From positions 3,968,001-4,032,000 of the forward strand of contig NC_016609.1 of the NCBI RefSeq assembly GCF_000246855.1: a stretch of DNA of 64,000 nt, in the 5' to 3' direction. Within the stretch, counting starts at the first letter, position 1. Each line of letters begins with the position of its first letter. This document shows positions 25,803 to 34,751 of this stretch, in pieces. The translations under genes and the position numbers were made by a program. The notes under the pieces were generated by a model. The model was not told where the DNA came from, made no database searches, and saw nothing but the letters and a program-made list of their open reading frames with translations. The stretch comes from Niastella koreensis GR20-10 (GTDB lineage Bacteria; Bacteroidota; Bacteroidia; Chitinophagales; Chitinophagaceae).

Positions 25803-28184
25803 ATGTTCAAAAACTATCTCCATCTCGCACTCCGCCAGCTGCGCAGGAACCGTGGCTACTCCTTTGTCAATATTTTCGGGCTCGCCACCGGCATGGCCAT
25901 CGCCATTGTCATCGGCATTTGGGCAACCGATGAATTGTCGTTCGATCAGGGAATTCCGAATGGCAACCGCGTGGTGGAGATTATGCAGAACCAGTGGCCA
26001 CAGGGCCAAACCAGTGAAAAAACGCCCCCCCTGTATGTAGGCACCACCGTGTCCCCGGCCCTCAATCCCTGGCTGCAAAACGGTAACTACCGGAATGTAT
26101 TCGCCCAAACAGCAATGGTCCTTTGGGCGGGCCGGCATTTGCTGGTGAACGGCGACAAAACCGTCGCCCAAACCGGTACCTCGGCAGAATATACTTTCCC
26201 GCTCATTTTCGGTTATCGCTTCCTGAGTGGCACTGCCGCATCCATGCGCGATCCGAACACCGCTTTAATTTCACGATCTACGGCCATTGCACTCTATGGC
26301 ACCGAAAACGCAGTTGGTAAAACCTTTAAATATGAAAATCGCCGGCCGTTCGTCGTGGGCGGCGTTTATGCCGATCAGCCCGCGAACAGCAGCTTACATG
26401 AGTATGACTTTTTTATTTCGATGGCTAGTGAGGAAACCAACTGGGTCAGGATTATCGACGATTTCGAAAACCATAGTTGCCGTATGTTTGCCCGCCTCGC
26501 CGGTAACATCACCGCAGATCAGGCAACGGCGCGCATCAAGAATATCTGCAGCCCCCATGTGAAGTACGCGTACGAAAACTACCAGGTGCTTCCATACCCC
26601 AGCCTGTATCTGCATTACGATGATACCAACTCACTCAGTGGGGGCCGTATCGTTTATGTGAGAATGCTCGGGATCATAGGAGTCTTTATTCTCTTACTGG
26701 CCTGTATCAATTTTATGAACCTGGCTACGGCGCGCAGCGAAAAACGTGCAAAGGAAGTGGGCATCCGCAAAACCATCGGCTCGCTGCGCAGTCATCTCAT
26801 TGCCCAATTCCTTGGTGAGTCGGTTATGCTCGCCTGTTTCTCTTTTATCATCGCCATTGCCCTGGCGGCGCTCACCCTGCCCTGGTTCAATCAACTGGCC
26901 GGCAAAACCATGACCTTTCCCTGGACAAACCCGCTTTTCTGGGTGCTCGCATTGATCTGTACGCTGATCACCGGCCTGCTGGCCGGCAGCTACCCGGCCT
27001 TCTATCTTTCCGGCTTCCGCCCGGTGAAAGTGCTGAAAGGGATTGTCAAAGCCGGTAAAGGCGCCAGCAATCCACGCAAGGTTCTTGTGGTGATCCAATT
27101 CTCCATTTCGCTTGCACTGATCATCGGCACCATCGTCGTATTCCGTCAGATCCGGTTTGCCAAAGACCAACCGTTGGGTTATAACCAGGGCGGTCTGATC
27201 ACCGTTCCCGCTAATACGCAGGAACTGGACGCTCATTATGAAGCTCTTCGCCAGGGCCTGCTCAATACAGGTATGGTGGCCAATATCGCCAACGCCTCCG
27301 CGGACATCAACGCATTTTACCGGAATAATAGGCTTGAATGGGAAGGAATGAGTGAAGAAGCAAAAACCGTCTCGTTCCGCGACGTTTTTGTAAACGCTGA
27401 TTTTGGTCCCACTATCGGCTGGAGCATCATCAAAGGACGTGACTTCTCCCGTGCATACCTCACCGACAGTACAGCCGCCATCGTTAACGAAACGGGCGCC
27501 CGCATCCTCGGATTTAAAGATCCCATTGGCAAGACTATCAAACATTGGGGAAAGACCTATACCATTGTCGGAGTGGCGAAAAACATGATCAGCAATAATC
27601 CCTATTACCCGGTGCAGCCCGCGGTGTTTATGGGTGAAGGCGGCCATTCCGTGTTTACGATCCGGATCAAACCCGGTGTACCGGTACGCACCGCCCTTGC
27701 CGCGATGGAACCCGTCTTCAAACGATTCAACCCGGCCAGTCCATTTATCTATTCTTTCATTGATGAGGAGTATCAGAAAAAGTTTAATACCGAGTCGCGC
27801 ATTGGCAATCTCGCCACGGTGTTCTCCGGCCTGGCCATCCTTATTTCCTGCCTGGGCCTCTTTGGTCTGGCCTCCTTCGTTGCAGAACAACGCACCAAGG
27901 AAATCGGCGTTCGCAAAGTGCTTGGCGCCCGCGTTATCGGTCTTTGGGCACTCCTTTCCGCCGACTTTATAAAACTGGTGGCGCTGTCCATGCTCATAGC
28001 GATACCGCTTTCCTACTACTGCATGAACCAATGGCTTCAGAACTATGTGCTTCATACCTCCTTATCCGCATGGATCTTTGTGATCGCCGGCCTGGGCTTA
28101 CTGTTCATCACCCTGGCAACGGTCAGTTACCAGGCCGTGCGGGCGGCGTTGATGAATCCTATCAAAAGCCTGCGTACCGAATGA
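25803..28184 (+). CDS. FtsX/MacB-type ABC transporter permease
   Basis: The 793-residue protein has the duplicated layout of this Bacteroidota family. An N-terminal helix lies near residues 20-40 and a MacB periplasmic core domain at about 45-240. Three helices of the first FtsX domain follow (about 280-410, with ACINFMNLATARSEKRAKEVGIRK motif parts), then a second periplasmic domain. The last FtsX domain (about 675-790) contains EQRTKEIGVRKVLGA and ends NPIKSLRTE. Such permeases act with a separate ATPase in extrusion or lipoprotein-type transport. No ATPase gene is adjacent. A second paralogue is at 49618. Confidence 0.92.
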   Translation: MFKNYLHLALRQLRRNRGYSFVNIFGLATGMAIAIVIGIWATDELSFDQGIPNGNRVVEIMQNQWPQGQTSEKTPPLYVGTTVSPALNPWLQNGNYRNVFAQTAMVLWAGRHLLVNGDKTVAQTGTSAEYTFPLIFGYRFLSGTAASMRDPNTALISRSTAIALYGTENAVGKTFKYENRRPFVVGGVYADQPANSSLHEYDFFISMASEETNWVRIIDDFENHSCRMFARLAGNITADQATARIKNICSPHVKYAYENYQVLPYPSLYLHYDDTNSLSGGRIVYVRMLGIIGVFILLLACINFMNLATARSEKRAKEVGIRKTIGSLRSHLIAQFLGESVMLACFSFIIAIALAALTLPWFNQLAGKTMTFPWTNPLFWVLALICTLITGLLAGSYPAFYLSGFRPVKVLKGIVKAGKGASNPRKVLVVIQFSISLALIIGTIVVFRQIRFAKDQPLGYNQGGLITVPANTQELDAHYEALRQGLLNTGMVANIANASADINAFYRNNRLEWEGMSEEAKTVSFRDVFVNADFGPTIGWSIIKGRDFSRAYLTDSTAAIVNETGARILGFKDPIGKTIKHWGKTYTIVGVAKNMISNNPYYPVQPAVFMGEGGHSVFTIRIKPGVPVRTALAAMEPVFKRFNPASPFIYSFIDEEYQKKFNTESRIGNLATVFSGLAILISCLGLFGLASFVAEQRTKEIGVRKVLGARVIGLWALLSADFIKLVALSMLIAIPLSYYCMNQWLQNYVLHTSLSAWIFVIAGLGLLFITLATVSYQAVRAALMNPIKSLRTE

Positions 28185-28226
28185 CGTTTTTGGCTTTAAC
28201 CCGTTTTCTTCACTTAACGTGTCAAC

Positions 28227-28673
28227 TCACTTCGTCGGCTTTCTAAACACCCCCTGGCCGGTTGTTAAATAAGACTGTAAACTTGTTTTTATCCAGTGCG
28301 TCCAGCCCTGTTCACAATCTGTGTAACACTCTACTTCAGGCGTTAGCCCTTCATGGGTAAATGTCAGGTCGGTTTCACCGTTATGTTCGTTCAGGTCAAA
28401 GATCAACCGGGTGTTGGCCCATTCCTTTTTGTCGGTAAACCAGGGCATATAACAATCTTTAATAAACCACACCACCCTTTTACCAGGCACCAGTTCGCTT
28501 ACCGCCATATCGAAGAAAGAATCGCCCCCCATGGTTATCTGAAAGGTGTCGTTTTGCTTTTCGGAGTGTCCGGTAAAGGTCACACCCCACCAGCCGGTTA
28601 CATTGCTGATCTTTTTAATAGCTTCAGAAGCGCTTATTTTTGCAGTAATGCTGCTGTTAAAATCGTTTGCCAT
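28227..28673 (-). CDS. SRPBCC/AHSA1-domain protein
   Basis: The 148-residue protein starts at the ATG at 28673 (MANDFNSSITAKISASEAIK); the longer frame needs a TTG. It has the AHSA1-like START fold pattern: an N-terminal strand, SNVTGWWGV, FQITMGGDSFFDMAV, GKRVVWFIKDCYM, TRLIFDLNEHNGETDLTFTHEG and a C-terminal helix with W and SLQSYL. These proteins bind hydrophobic ligands or act as Hsp90 co-chaperone-like factors; the ligand is unknown. It is convergent with the permease gene. Confidence 0.85.
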   Translation of the reverse strand: MANDFNSSITAKISASEAIKKISNVTGWWGVTFTGHSEKQNDTFQITMGGDSFFDMAVSELVPGKRVVWFIKDCYMPWFTDKKEWANTRLIFDLNEHNGETDLTFTHEGLTPEVECYTDCEQGWTHWIKTSLQSYLTTGQGVFRKPTK

Positions 28674-28759
28674 TGTTATTTGATTTATAACAGCAAAGCT
28701 AGCCCGGCAACCAAAGCGGGTATTGTACAAATCGGAACTCCCCCTTCCCCGCCTTCCTC

Positions 28760-28858
28760 TATCAACGCTGTCAACGCTGTCAACTTCCCGCTTTGTACTT
28801 TATTTATCTCAACTTACTTGTCAACGTGTCAACAAGTGAACTTGTCAACCCGTCAACT
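28760..28858. repeat. Cluster of GTCAAC hexamers
   Basis: Six exact GTCAAC copies and one ATCAAC occur in about 100 bases, as three pairs in which the copies are 7-10 bases apart (for example TTGTCAACGTGTCAAC at 28819 onward). One more lies at about 28217. The last copy overlaps the end of the AraC gene, whose TGA stop is part of the repeat read on the minus strand. Confidence 0.6.
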
Positions 28859-29683
28859 CGTATAATGCTTCGTAGCAAGCTCATTCAGACCGCCTTGCAA
28901 ATCAGTAGGGGTAGAACCGGTGAATCGTTTAAATGCCTTGAGGAAATGAGACTGATCGTAGTAATATTCGTAGATGTGTTCTTTTAAATGAAACAGATCC
29001 GCGCCGGTTGAATATGCCTGGTAAAATTGTTTGAACCGGATGATCTCGGCCAGGTTTTTCGCGCCGGTACCCAGGTTGGCCGAAAACTTTTTATGCAGCC
29101 AGCGCGCACTGTAGCCGGTTTCTTTCTCCAGCTGTGCTACGGTGATCAATCCTTTATTCTCAACAATCCGGTTGATGCAAAAATCGTATATGAGGTCAGA
29201 CGATGCATTTTCCAGCCGTTTAAGCAGAAAGTTTTGCAGCAGCTGCACTTTACCTGCCACCGTTTTCGCCTCCCCTATTCTCTCCTGTAGTCCTGACACC
29301 TGTTTGCCCAACAGGTCGGGCATGCCAACGATATGATTTTTGACTTCCGTATACGGTAACTGAAAAAAGCGATAGGCGCCGAGCGGATTGAATTCAACCA
29401 GGATGGTATTGGTTTGAATATCGTCTGTGGGATCCAGCATAACAGCGGTATCGATCAAACCCGTAAATGACAACTCATTCTCTTTTTGGGTAAAGGTGTT
29501 GTCGTCTACCCGGGCCACTATGCCGTTTCGGCTGGTAAAGGTGAGTTTAAAATTGGCGTTGGGCACAATCAGTTTTTTATCCAGGGCAGGCAAACGGCCG
29601 CTGCTTTCAAACACCCACATCTTTGCAACATATGGCTGCAATAATGGATGTGGCGTAACCGGATTGAAACTGAATGTTGTCAC
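28853..29683 (-). CDS. AraC-family transcriptional regulator (DUF6597-type N-terminus)
   Basis: The 276-residue regulator appears to start at a GTG (29681-29683). The N-terminal half fits the DUF6597/AraC sensor pattern (HPLLQPYVAKMWVFES, IVPNANFKLTFTSRNG). The C-terminal ~90 residues hold two helix-turn-helix motifs (VAQLEKETGYSARWLHKKF and YYYDQSHFLKAFKRFTGSTP). The effector is unknown. The SRPBCC gene lies next downstream on the same strand. It is one of four AraC regulators within 8 kb. Confidence 0.9.
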   Translation of the reverse strand: MTTFSFNPVTPHPLLQPYVAKMWVFESSGRLPALDKKLIVPNANFKLTFTSRNGIVARVDDNTFTQKENELSFTGLIDTAVMLDPTDDIQTNTILVEFNPLGAYRFFQLPYTEVKNHIVGMPDLLGKQVSGLQERIGEAKTVAGKVQLLQNFLLKRLENASSDLIYDFCINRIVENKGLITVAQLEKETGYSARWLHKKFSANLGTGAKNLAEIIRFKQFYQAYSTGADLFHLKEHIYEYYYDQSHFLKAFKRFTGSTPTDLQGGLNELATKHYTS

Positions 29684-29698
29684 TAGCTAAAGATACTA

Positions 29699-29726
29699 CA
29701 AAGGCCCGACTTACGCCAGGCCTTTG
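29699..29726. repeat. Small inverted repeat upstream of the AraC gene
   Basis: CAAAGGCC (29699-29706) and GGCCTTTG (29719-29726) form an 8-bp perfect stem around ACTTACGCC. It sits between the Usp stop and the AraC start. There is no T run, so it is more likely a dispersed palindrome or operator than a terminator. Its CCGACTTACGCCAGG core resembles the elements at 25556-25650. Confidence 0.4.
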
Positions 29727-29751
29727 GTCCTATAAATAAACAAACGCAAGT

Positions 29752-30567
29752 TTAAGAAGGTAATGACAACAGCGGTACGTTGTTGCCGGAAGCCATCATC
29801 CTGGTTTTGCTACGGTGTACAATAGAATCCCAGAATCCGTATTTGTACGGCGACATAATCAGCAGGTCGGCATGGATCTCCTGAATCTCCTCCTGGATGG
29901 CGCTGATGATCTTACGCGACTGCACATTCTTGTAATAGTAATTGATGCCTGCCAGGGTTTTGTCAACCACCGCATGGCCTGCTTCATCGGCGCCCTGCAA
30001 TGCTTCCAGCGTTTCAGTAACATAAAACACTTCAACCGCAGCGCCGAATACGGTAGCCAGTTCATGTACATCTTTCAACACTTTATCTTCCACCCCTTTT
30101 TCGAGGTCACAGGCAAACAAAACGTTTTTAATGCCCTTGTATTTGGCACTTACCGGAATAGCCAGCAACGGGAACTCCAGCTTATGAATAGTGGAGGTAG
30201 TGGTGTTACCCAACAAGTCCTGTTCAACAGATCTGTTGGCCATACCCATCACCACCACAGCCGGTTTATACTGGTTAATACAGGCCACCAGGCTGTTATA
30301 AAAGTTACCCGAAGCCAGGTAAGGCTTCACAGGTACATTATACTTTTTGCTCAGTGCATCCGCTGCTTTATCAAGGTTCTTCCGGAATAACTCCAGCATA
30401 CCGTCAATATCGTCGCTGGAAGCCCTGGCATTTAAAAGATGAATAGAGATTTCACTGTAATTAAAGAGGATCAGTTCGTGGCCTTGTTCGGCTGCCACCG
30501 CTGCAGCATATTCTGCCGCATTTTCAGCTTCCGCTGAATAATCGGTAGCGATGAGGATTTTTTTCAT
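29752..30567 (-). CDS. Universal stress protein with two UspA domains
   Basis: The 271 residues form two Usp units, about 1-140 and 145-271. The first starts MKKILIATDYSAEAENAAEY and contains VVMGMANRS with downstream Gly-Asn-Thr-Thr-Ser, an approximate G-2x-G-9x-G-S/T ATP-loop pattern. The second has VLFACDLEKGVED and LLIMSPYKYGFWDSIVHRSKT, a degenerate loop. Tandem Usp proteins act in the cytoplasm in stress survival, some binding ATP. It is a single gene. Confidence 0.93.
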   Translation of the reverse strand: MKKILIATDYSAEAENAAEYAAAVAAEQGHELILFNYSEISIHLLNARASSDDIDGMLELFRKNLDKAADALSKKYNVPVKPYLASGNFYNSLVACINQYKPAVVVMGMANRSVEQDLLGNTTTSTIHKLEFPLLAIPVSAKYKGIKNVLFACDLEKGVEDKVLKDVHELATVFGAAVEVFYVTETLEALQGADEAGHAVVDKTLAGINYYYKNVQSRKIISAIQEEIQEIHADLLIMSPYKYGFWDSIVHRSKTRMMASGNNVPLLSLPS

Positions 30568-30654
30568 AACGAGATCGGGATTGTTCCTCTTTATAACAGG
30601 CGCCGATCGTATTTGTTTATCCCGTTCAATATTTTTTGTCGGAAATACAATTAA

Positions 30655-30683
30655 AAATAAAAAAGAGCCATCACGGCCCTTCT
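30655..30683 (-). terminator. Terminator of the HMA protein gene
   Basis: On the minus strand GGGCC-GTGAT-GGCTC is followed by six T residues. It starts about 35 bases past the stop at 30718. Confidence 0.8.
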
Positions 30684-30717
30684 TTATAGTGATTATACTA
30701 TTGCTTTGTTATTAATG

Positions 30718-31062
30718 CTAAAGACACTTTACTTCAGGTTCCTTTCCGATAGCTTTTACATGTTGCGTATCATGCCCGGTTTCGGCAACCAGCTTTTCAA
30801 TTTTGTCGAGCGTAATGTTTGACCGGTTAAATCTTACCAGCAACAATTGTGACTCAACATCCCAATCGGCCAGGTAAACACCCGGCAATTTCCTTATTGC
30901 CTTCTCAATGGTTTGTTTACACTGGGTGCATACGCCCGTAACGCGAATTTTTTGGGTAGAAGTAAAGGGCCCGTCCCGTTTGTCATTGTAGAGACTGCCG
31001 CTCTGCGCTTTTGCCGCCGGCCATGCAACTAAAAAAACGGCTGCACAAATGAAATGCTTCAT
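30718..31062 (-). CDS. Secreted heavy-metal-associated (HMA) domain protein
   Basis: The 114 residues carry a signal peptide (about 1-19, ending AAKAQ) and one HMA ferredoxin-like domain (about 38-100): IRVTGVCTQCKQTIEKAIRKL with the metal-binding C-x-x-C, then GVYLADWDVESQLLLVRF and a final helix ending in AETGHDTQH. It should bind copper or a similar soft metal in the periplasm. No P-type ATPase or copper regulator lies beside it. It may deliver metal to envelope enzymes (inference). Confidence 0.88.
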   Translation of the reverse strand: MKHFICAAVFLVAWPAAKAQSGSLYNDKRDGPFTSTQKIRVTGVCTQCKQTIEKAIRKLPGVYLADWDVESQLLLVRFNRSNITLDKIEKLVAETGHDTQHVKAIGKEPEVKCL

Positions 31063-31347
31063 GTTGTTTTCTTTGTTTTTTGTAAAAAATGGGCAGACAA
31101 TCGATGGAAAGACAACCGTGGTACAATTCTTTTATATGAAGTATTCATATTTTTTGCGGCGCTAATTTCGCTATTTAGCATGAACCATGTATTAATTCAG
31201 GCTAATTAGTATCAAAAAGTGGAATTTTTTTTCACTTAACGAAAACATATAAAATGTTTTAATGTGCGGCATTCCGGCTAAATGTTAATACCGTGGTATA
31301 ACTTTTTCAGGGAACTAGAATGATTTTAAACCAATAATAATTTAACT

Positions 31348-31839
31348 ATGAAAGTATCATCTGCGCTGGCCGGAGGATTGGCAGGAACAATTACAGTGGC
31401 ATCCCTGCATGAGGCAATGAGAAGAGTAATCCCCACTGCTCCCCGTATGGATCTGCTTGATATGGACCTGTTACGCAAAGGACTTACAAAAATGAATAGA
31501 ACAGTACCGGGTGATGATACGTTGCAGCGCTGGGCCGTAGGCGGCGAACTGTTTTGTGATACTGCTTATTTTAGTATGGCAGCTGCGGGCGGCAGGAAAA
31601 GAGTATGGTTAACCGGCGCCTTATTAGGACTGGCAGCAGGCATTTCGGCTGTTGTGTTACCCAAGTCGATGGGGCTGCCTGAACCAGGCAATAAAACAAC
31701 GGGCACAAAACTCATGACCATAGGTTTGTATTTTCTGGGCGGATTAGCTGCGGCAGCAGTGGCACGTCTGGTAGAAGGTTCGAAGAAGCAAAGCGAAGAA
31801 CTGGAATATACCGAATATATAGAAGAAGTTTACCAGTAA
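31348..31839 (+). CDS. Hypothetical membrane protein
   Basis: The 163-residue protein has an N-terminal hydrophobic Gly/Ala segment (ALAGGLAGTITVASLHEAM) and two strong helices, about 92-108 (GALLGLAAGISAVVLP) and 128-146 (MTIGLYFLGGLAAAAVARL). The tail is charged and Glu/Tyr-rich (EELEYTEYIEEVY). I recognise no named family. The start is the only well-placed ATG. Its stop is 1 base from the end of the convergent AraC gene. Confidence 0.65.
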   Translation: MKVSSALAGGLAGTITVASLHEAMRRVIPTAPRMDLLDMDLLRKGLTKMNRTVPGDDTLQRWAVGGELFCDTAYFSMAAAGGRKRVWLTGALLGLAAGISAVVLPKSMGLPEPGNKTTGTKLMTIGLYFLGGLAAAAVARLVEGSKKQSEELEYTEYIEEVYQ

Positions 31840-31840
31840 A

Positions 31841-32596
31841 TCAGTCAGCCTTTAGTAAGGCCGTTGGACTCAATCCAAACATTCTTTTAAAAGTGCGATT
31901 AAAGTGAGGAGCATCGGCAAAGCCGCCATCCAGGGCCACGTGCGTAAAATTGGCACGCTTGTCGAGCTTTTTTACCGCGGTCATCAACTTCGACCACAGG
32001 ATGTACTTGCGAACAGGAATGCCTACCTGTTGCGTAAACAAATGGATCAATCTGCCTGGTGAAATATGAACAGTACCAGCCAGGTCTTGTATGGAAACAG
32101 CTTCCTGTTCCGGCTCCCGGAGCAAGGCCAGCACCTGTGCAATCCTTTCATCAAGGGGTTGCGGTGTATGCTTATGGGCTATGGAGGCAAGCAAATCATT
32201 TGTTAAATGATAAATTTCATCAGCCGGATTGTTTCCCGCTAACAAAACCTTCAGTTGGCCCAGGTAATTATCGATGGCAGCCAGTGGCAGTTCTGCCATC
32301 CCGGTTTTAACTAAATATTCCTTTTTTAACGCGGTTCCGATACCTGTCTCCGGGTCGATATTGACCAGGACAAAAGGACCGCCAAAAGTTCTGCATTCAT
32401 GCGGCACATCCGAGTTGATGATGACTGCCTGGTATACCCGCTGCACACTTTTACTAATCACTTCAATGGGCCTCTCCAACGCAATAGCAATCTGAATGGC
32501 ATGATGGGCATGCACCTTCGTATCTGCTCCCCGGCCGATATACATAAAATACCCAGGCCAGAAAAGCAACAAAGGGAAGTTTTTATCACCGGTCAT
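31841..32596 (-). CDS. AraC-family transcriptional regulator
   Basis: The 251-residue protein has a cupin-like N-terminal half (LFWPGYFMYIGRGADTKVHAHHAIQIAIAL, of which HAHHAIQI is the sensor-barrel motif) and a C-terminal AraC double helix-turn-helix. The latter is SIQDLAGTVHISPGRLIHLF and THVALDGGFADAPHFNRTFK, ending RMFGLSPTALLKA. It is divergent from the next plus-strand membrane protein with only a 45-base gap, so it may control that gene (inference). Confidence 0.9.
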   Translation of the reverse strand: MTGDKNFPLLLFWPGYFMYIGRGADTKVHAHHAIQIAIALERPIEVISKSVQRVYQAVIINSDVPHECRTFGGPFVLVNIDPETGIGTALKKEYLVKTGMAELPLAAIDNYLGQLKVLLAGNNPADEIYHLTNDLLASIAHKHTPQPLDERIAQVLALLREPEQEAVSIQDLAGTVHISPGRLIHLFTQQVGIPVRKYILWSKLMTAVKKLDKRANFTHVALDGGFADAPHFNRTFKRMFGLSPTALLKAD

Positions 32597-32641
32597 ACCG
32601 CGAAAATAGCCAAATCGTACAAGCCTGTAAATATTTGTTGA

Positions 32642-33319
32642 ATGAACTTTGCATCAAATATATCAGCTATGTATGCAATCAATCATGCGGCAACGGCCTT
32701 ACTTATTAAAAAGAACAAACCGGAATTGCCTTTATGGCCGCTGTTAATATCTGTTCAGCTGGTGGAGATAGGTTGGGTTATTTTCAACTACCTGGGCATT
32801 GAACATTATTCAGTTACAACCGGCAAACTGCACCTCGACTTTCTCCCCTACTCCCATTCTGTTTTTTCGGGTGTATTGGCAGCCTTGCTGTCCTATGTCA
32901 TCTTAACGCCGGGATTTAAAAACCGGAAACTGGCCATCGCTTTTGCCATCGGCGTACTATCACATATTGCTATTGACCTTATTTTCCACGAGCACGATAT
33001 CCGGCTCTTCCCTTTTGCCGAACATCCGGTTTGGGGGTTGGGCATCATCAAATATCCATTGGTAAATTTCATCCTCGAACTGCTGTATGGAATAGGCTGC
33101 TGGTGGTATTTCGGCGGAAACAAAAAGCTTCTGGCGGTTATCATTATTTTTAATCTGGCCGATCTGCCCACCATGTTTGCCTCCGGCGATGCGTTAAACC
33201 CATTGAAACTGTACCCGTTTATTTTACCTACGTTTATTCTTATACAAATACTCCTCACCTGGTATTTTGTCTGGCGCTATGCCAGACAAAAACCGGTTGG
33301 GACGCGAAGTAGCAACTAG
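32642..33319 (+). CDS. Multi-span membrane protein, possibly YdjM/metal-dependent hydrolase type
   Basis: The 225-residue protein has about six hydrophobic helices (for example 70-90, 98-112, 135-155, 160-175, 190-210). The His-rich segments PYSHSVFSG and LSHIAIDLIFHEHDIRL in the second and third helices resemble the YdjM-like membrane hydrolase pattern. MYAINHAATALL at 32669 is an alternative start. The activity is unproven for this family. It is divergent from an AraC regulator and overlaps the end of the convergent DUF4440 gene by 4 bases. Confidence 0.7.
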   Translation: MNFASNISAMYAINHAATALLIKKNKPELPLWPLLISVQLVEIGWVIFNYLGIEHYSVTTGKLHLDFLPYSHSVFSGVLAALLSYVILTPGFKNRKLAIAFAIGVLSHIAIDLIFHEHDIRLFPFAEHPVWGLGIIKYPLVNFILELLYGIGCWWYFGGNKKLLAVIIIFNLADLPTMFASGDALNPLKLYPFILPTFILIQILLTWYFVWRYARQKPVGTRSSN

Positions 33320-33777
33320 TTTATAGCATGATTACCACTAAACGAATCCCTGTACATCTTCCAGCCCTTGCTGGTCTTTTTCCAAAGCACCAGAAACTTT
33401 CCCTCGTCGAATAATTCACCTTTTGCATTGATCGATTGCCAGATGCCCTCTTCCGTTACATATTCCTTTCCATCGCCATACACGTTAGTAGTGATGAATT
33501 GGCCATTTCGCAGGCCATAATCATTGTAACCCGCCCGAAAGAATTTTGCAATAGCGTCCCGGCCGCAAAAGGCCGGGGCATTCGGGGCCAGAATGCAGGC
33601 ATCATCTGCATAGCTATTGATAAAAATGGTGGAGTCGTTTTTGACAAAGGATTTAAAATAGCGGGCATTGCTTTCCGCAATGGCTTTTTTGGCTTCTTCC
33701 AGTTGGGCACTCCCCGTAATACTTACGCCAATCAGGAATACAGCGAGCAAAAACAAGATCTTTTTACCGTTTCTCAT
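33316..33777 (-). CDS. Secreted DUF4440/SnoaL-like (NTF2-fold) protein
   Basis: The 153 residues start with a signal peptide (about 1-24, ITGSAQ). A DUF4440-type NTF2 cone domain follows: helix ending SNARYFKSFVKNDST, SYADDACILAPNAPAFCGRDAI, FITTNVYGDGKEYVTEEGIW, GKFLVLWKKTSKGWKMYRDSF. Such domains bind small molecules or act as steroid-isomerase-like enzymes, but without other domains the role cannot be given. It is likely periplasmic. Confidence 0.85.
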   Translation of the reverse strand: MRNGKKILFLLAVFLIGVSITGSAQLEEAKKAIAESNARYFKSFVKNDSTIFINSYADDACILAPNAPAFCGRDAIAKFFRAGYNDYGLRNGQFITTNVYGDGKEYVTEEGIWQSINAKGELFDEGKFLVLWKKTSKGWKMYRDSFSGNHAIN

Positions 33778-33879
33778 GTTTATAAATTTTAGTAAAGGTA
33801 AAAGCCGCCAAAAAGGCTAAATTGTATAAAAGCGAACAGTCGCCAGCCGGTTGGCAAATGAATAATCTTTGATTACCAT

Positions 33880-34659
33880 ATGAGAGACAAGGTGTTTTAT
33901 CCCTCGGGTGTTTTAAGCCGTTATGTAAAGTACTACTGGACCTGCGCCCATGACCGGGATGCACTGGAGGTTATGTATCCTACCGGGTGTGTGGAATTGT
34001 GTATCGACATAACGGACGGCGCAACAATAAGACATCGCGGCAGCCAGTCTGTGCCGGTGCCGCGCCTGGAGGTGTTGGGTCACTGGACAATACCTACCAG
34101 GGCCACCATCAAAAAAGGCAATACCTGTCTTATAACACGTTTTCAACCCTTTGCCGGCGCCCTCTTCTTCCCCAACCCCATTGCTGAATTTACCAATGAA
34201 TCCATCGACCTGTTTGATGTACTCAATAAAGAATGCAGTGAATTTTACAACCGGTTAATGGAGCAGCCATTGCTGGAACAAAAAGTAACAGTGCTTGAAG
34301 CGTTCCTGGTTAACAGATTGGAAAGGGCCCAAAAAAACCAGGAGAAGATAGGCCTGGTGGAAGTGTTGTGTCATTCCATCAGCCACCAGGAAGATTCGTT
34401 TGATATGCGGCGCCTGGCGGCGGAAACCGGGTTTTCTGTGCGGTATATCCAAAAACTGTTTCAGCATTATGTAGGCATCTCCCCCAACAGCTTCCATTCG
34501 GTTCAACGCTTTAATAAAAGCCTCCAATTGGTACGGTCGGCGGATATGTCGCTGACAAATATCGCCTATGAATGCGGCTATTACGACCAGGCGCATTTTA
34601 TCAGGGAGTTTAAATCCTATACGGGCCTTACGCCTTCACAATTGATCCTGCAGCCATAA
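33880..34659 (+). CDS. AraC-family transcriptional regulator
   Basis: The 259-residue protein has an N-terminal DUF6597-type sensor domain (YYWTCAHDRDALEVMYPTG, CVELCIDIT, ITRFQPFAGALFFPNPI). The C-terminal AraC domain has FDMRRLAAETGFSVRYIQKL and IAYECGYYDQAHFIREFKSY followed by TGLTPSQL. It is followed by an alpha/beta hydrolase gene on the same strand after 92 bases, so it is a candidate regulator of it (inference). Confidence 0.92.
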   Translation: MRDKVFYPSGVLSRYVKYYWTCAHDRDALEVMYPTGCVELCIDITDGATIRHRGSQSVPVPRLEVLGHWTIPTRATIKKGNTCLITRFQPFAGALFFPNPIAEFTNESIDLFDVLNKECSEFYNRLMEQPLLEQKVTVLEAFLVNRLERAQKNQEKIGLVEVLCHSISHQEDSFDMRRLAAETGFSVRYIQKLFQHYVGISPNSFHSVQRFNKSLQLVRSADMSLTNIAYECGYYDQAHFIREFKSYTGLTPSQLILQP

Positions 34660-34751
34660 CAAGCTTCATTTTGGATACACATCCCGGTATTCTGAACACT
34701 CGGGGCGGCCGCCGCTGGTTGAAATTTGTGTCATAATAAACAACAGATATT

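Noticed and set aside
26694-28055. A 453-codon minus-strand open frame inside the first FtsX permease gene
   Set aside because: It is the shadow of the permease frame; its composition (His-, Gly- and Asp-rich with no domain) is typical of antisense reading.
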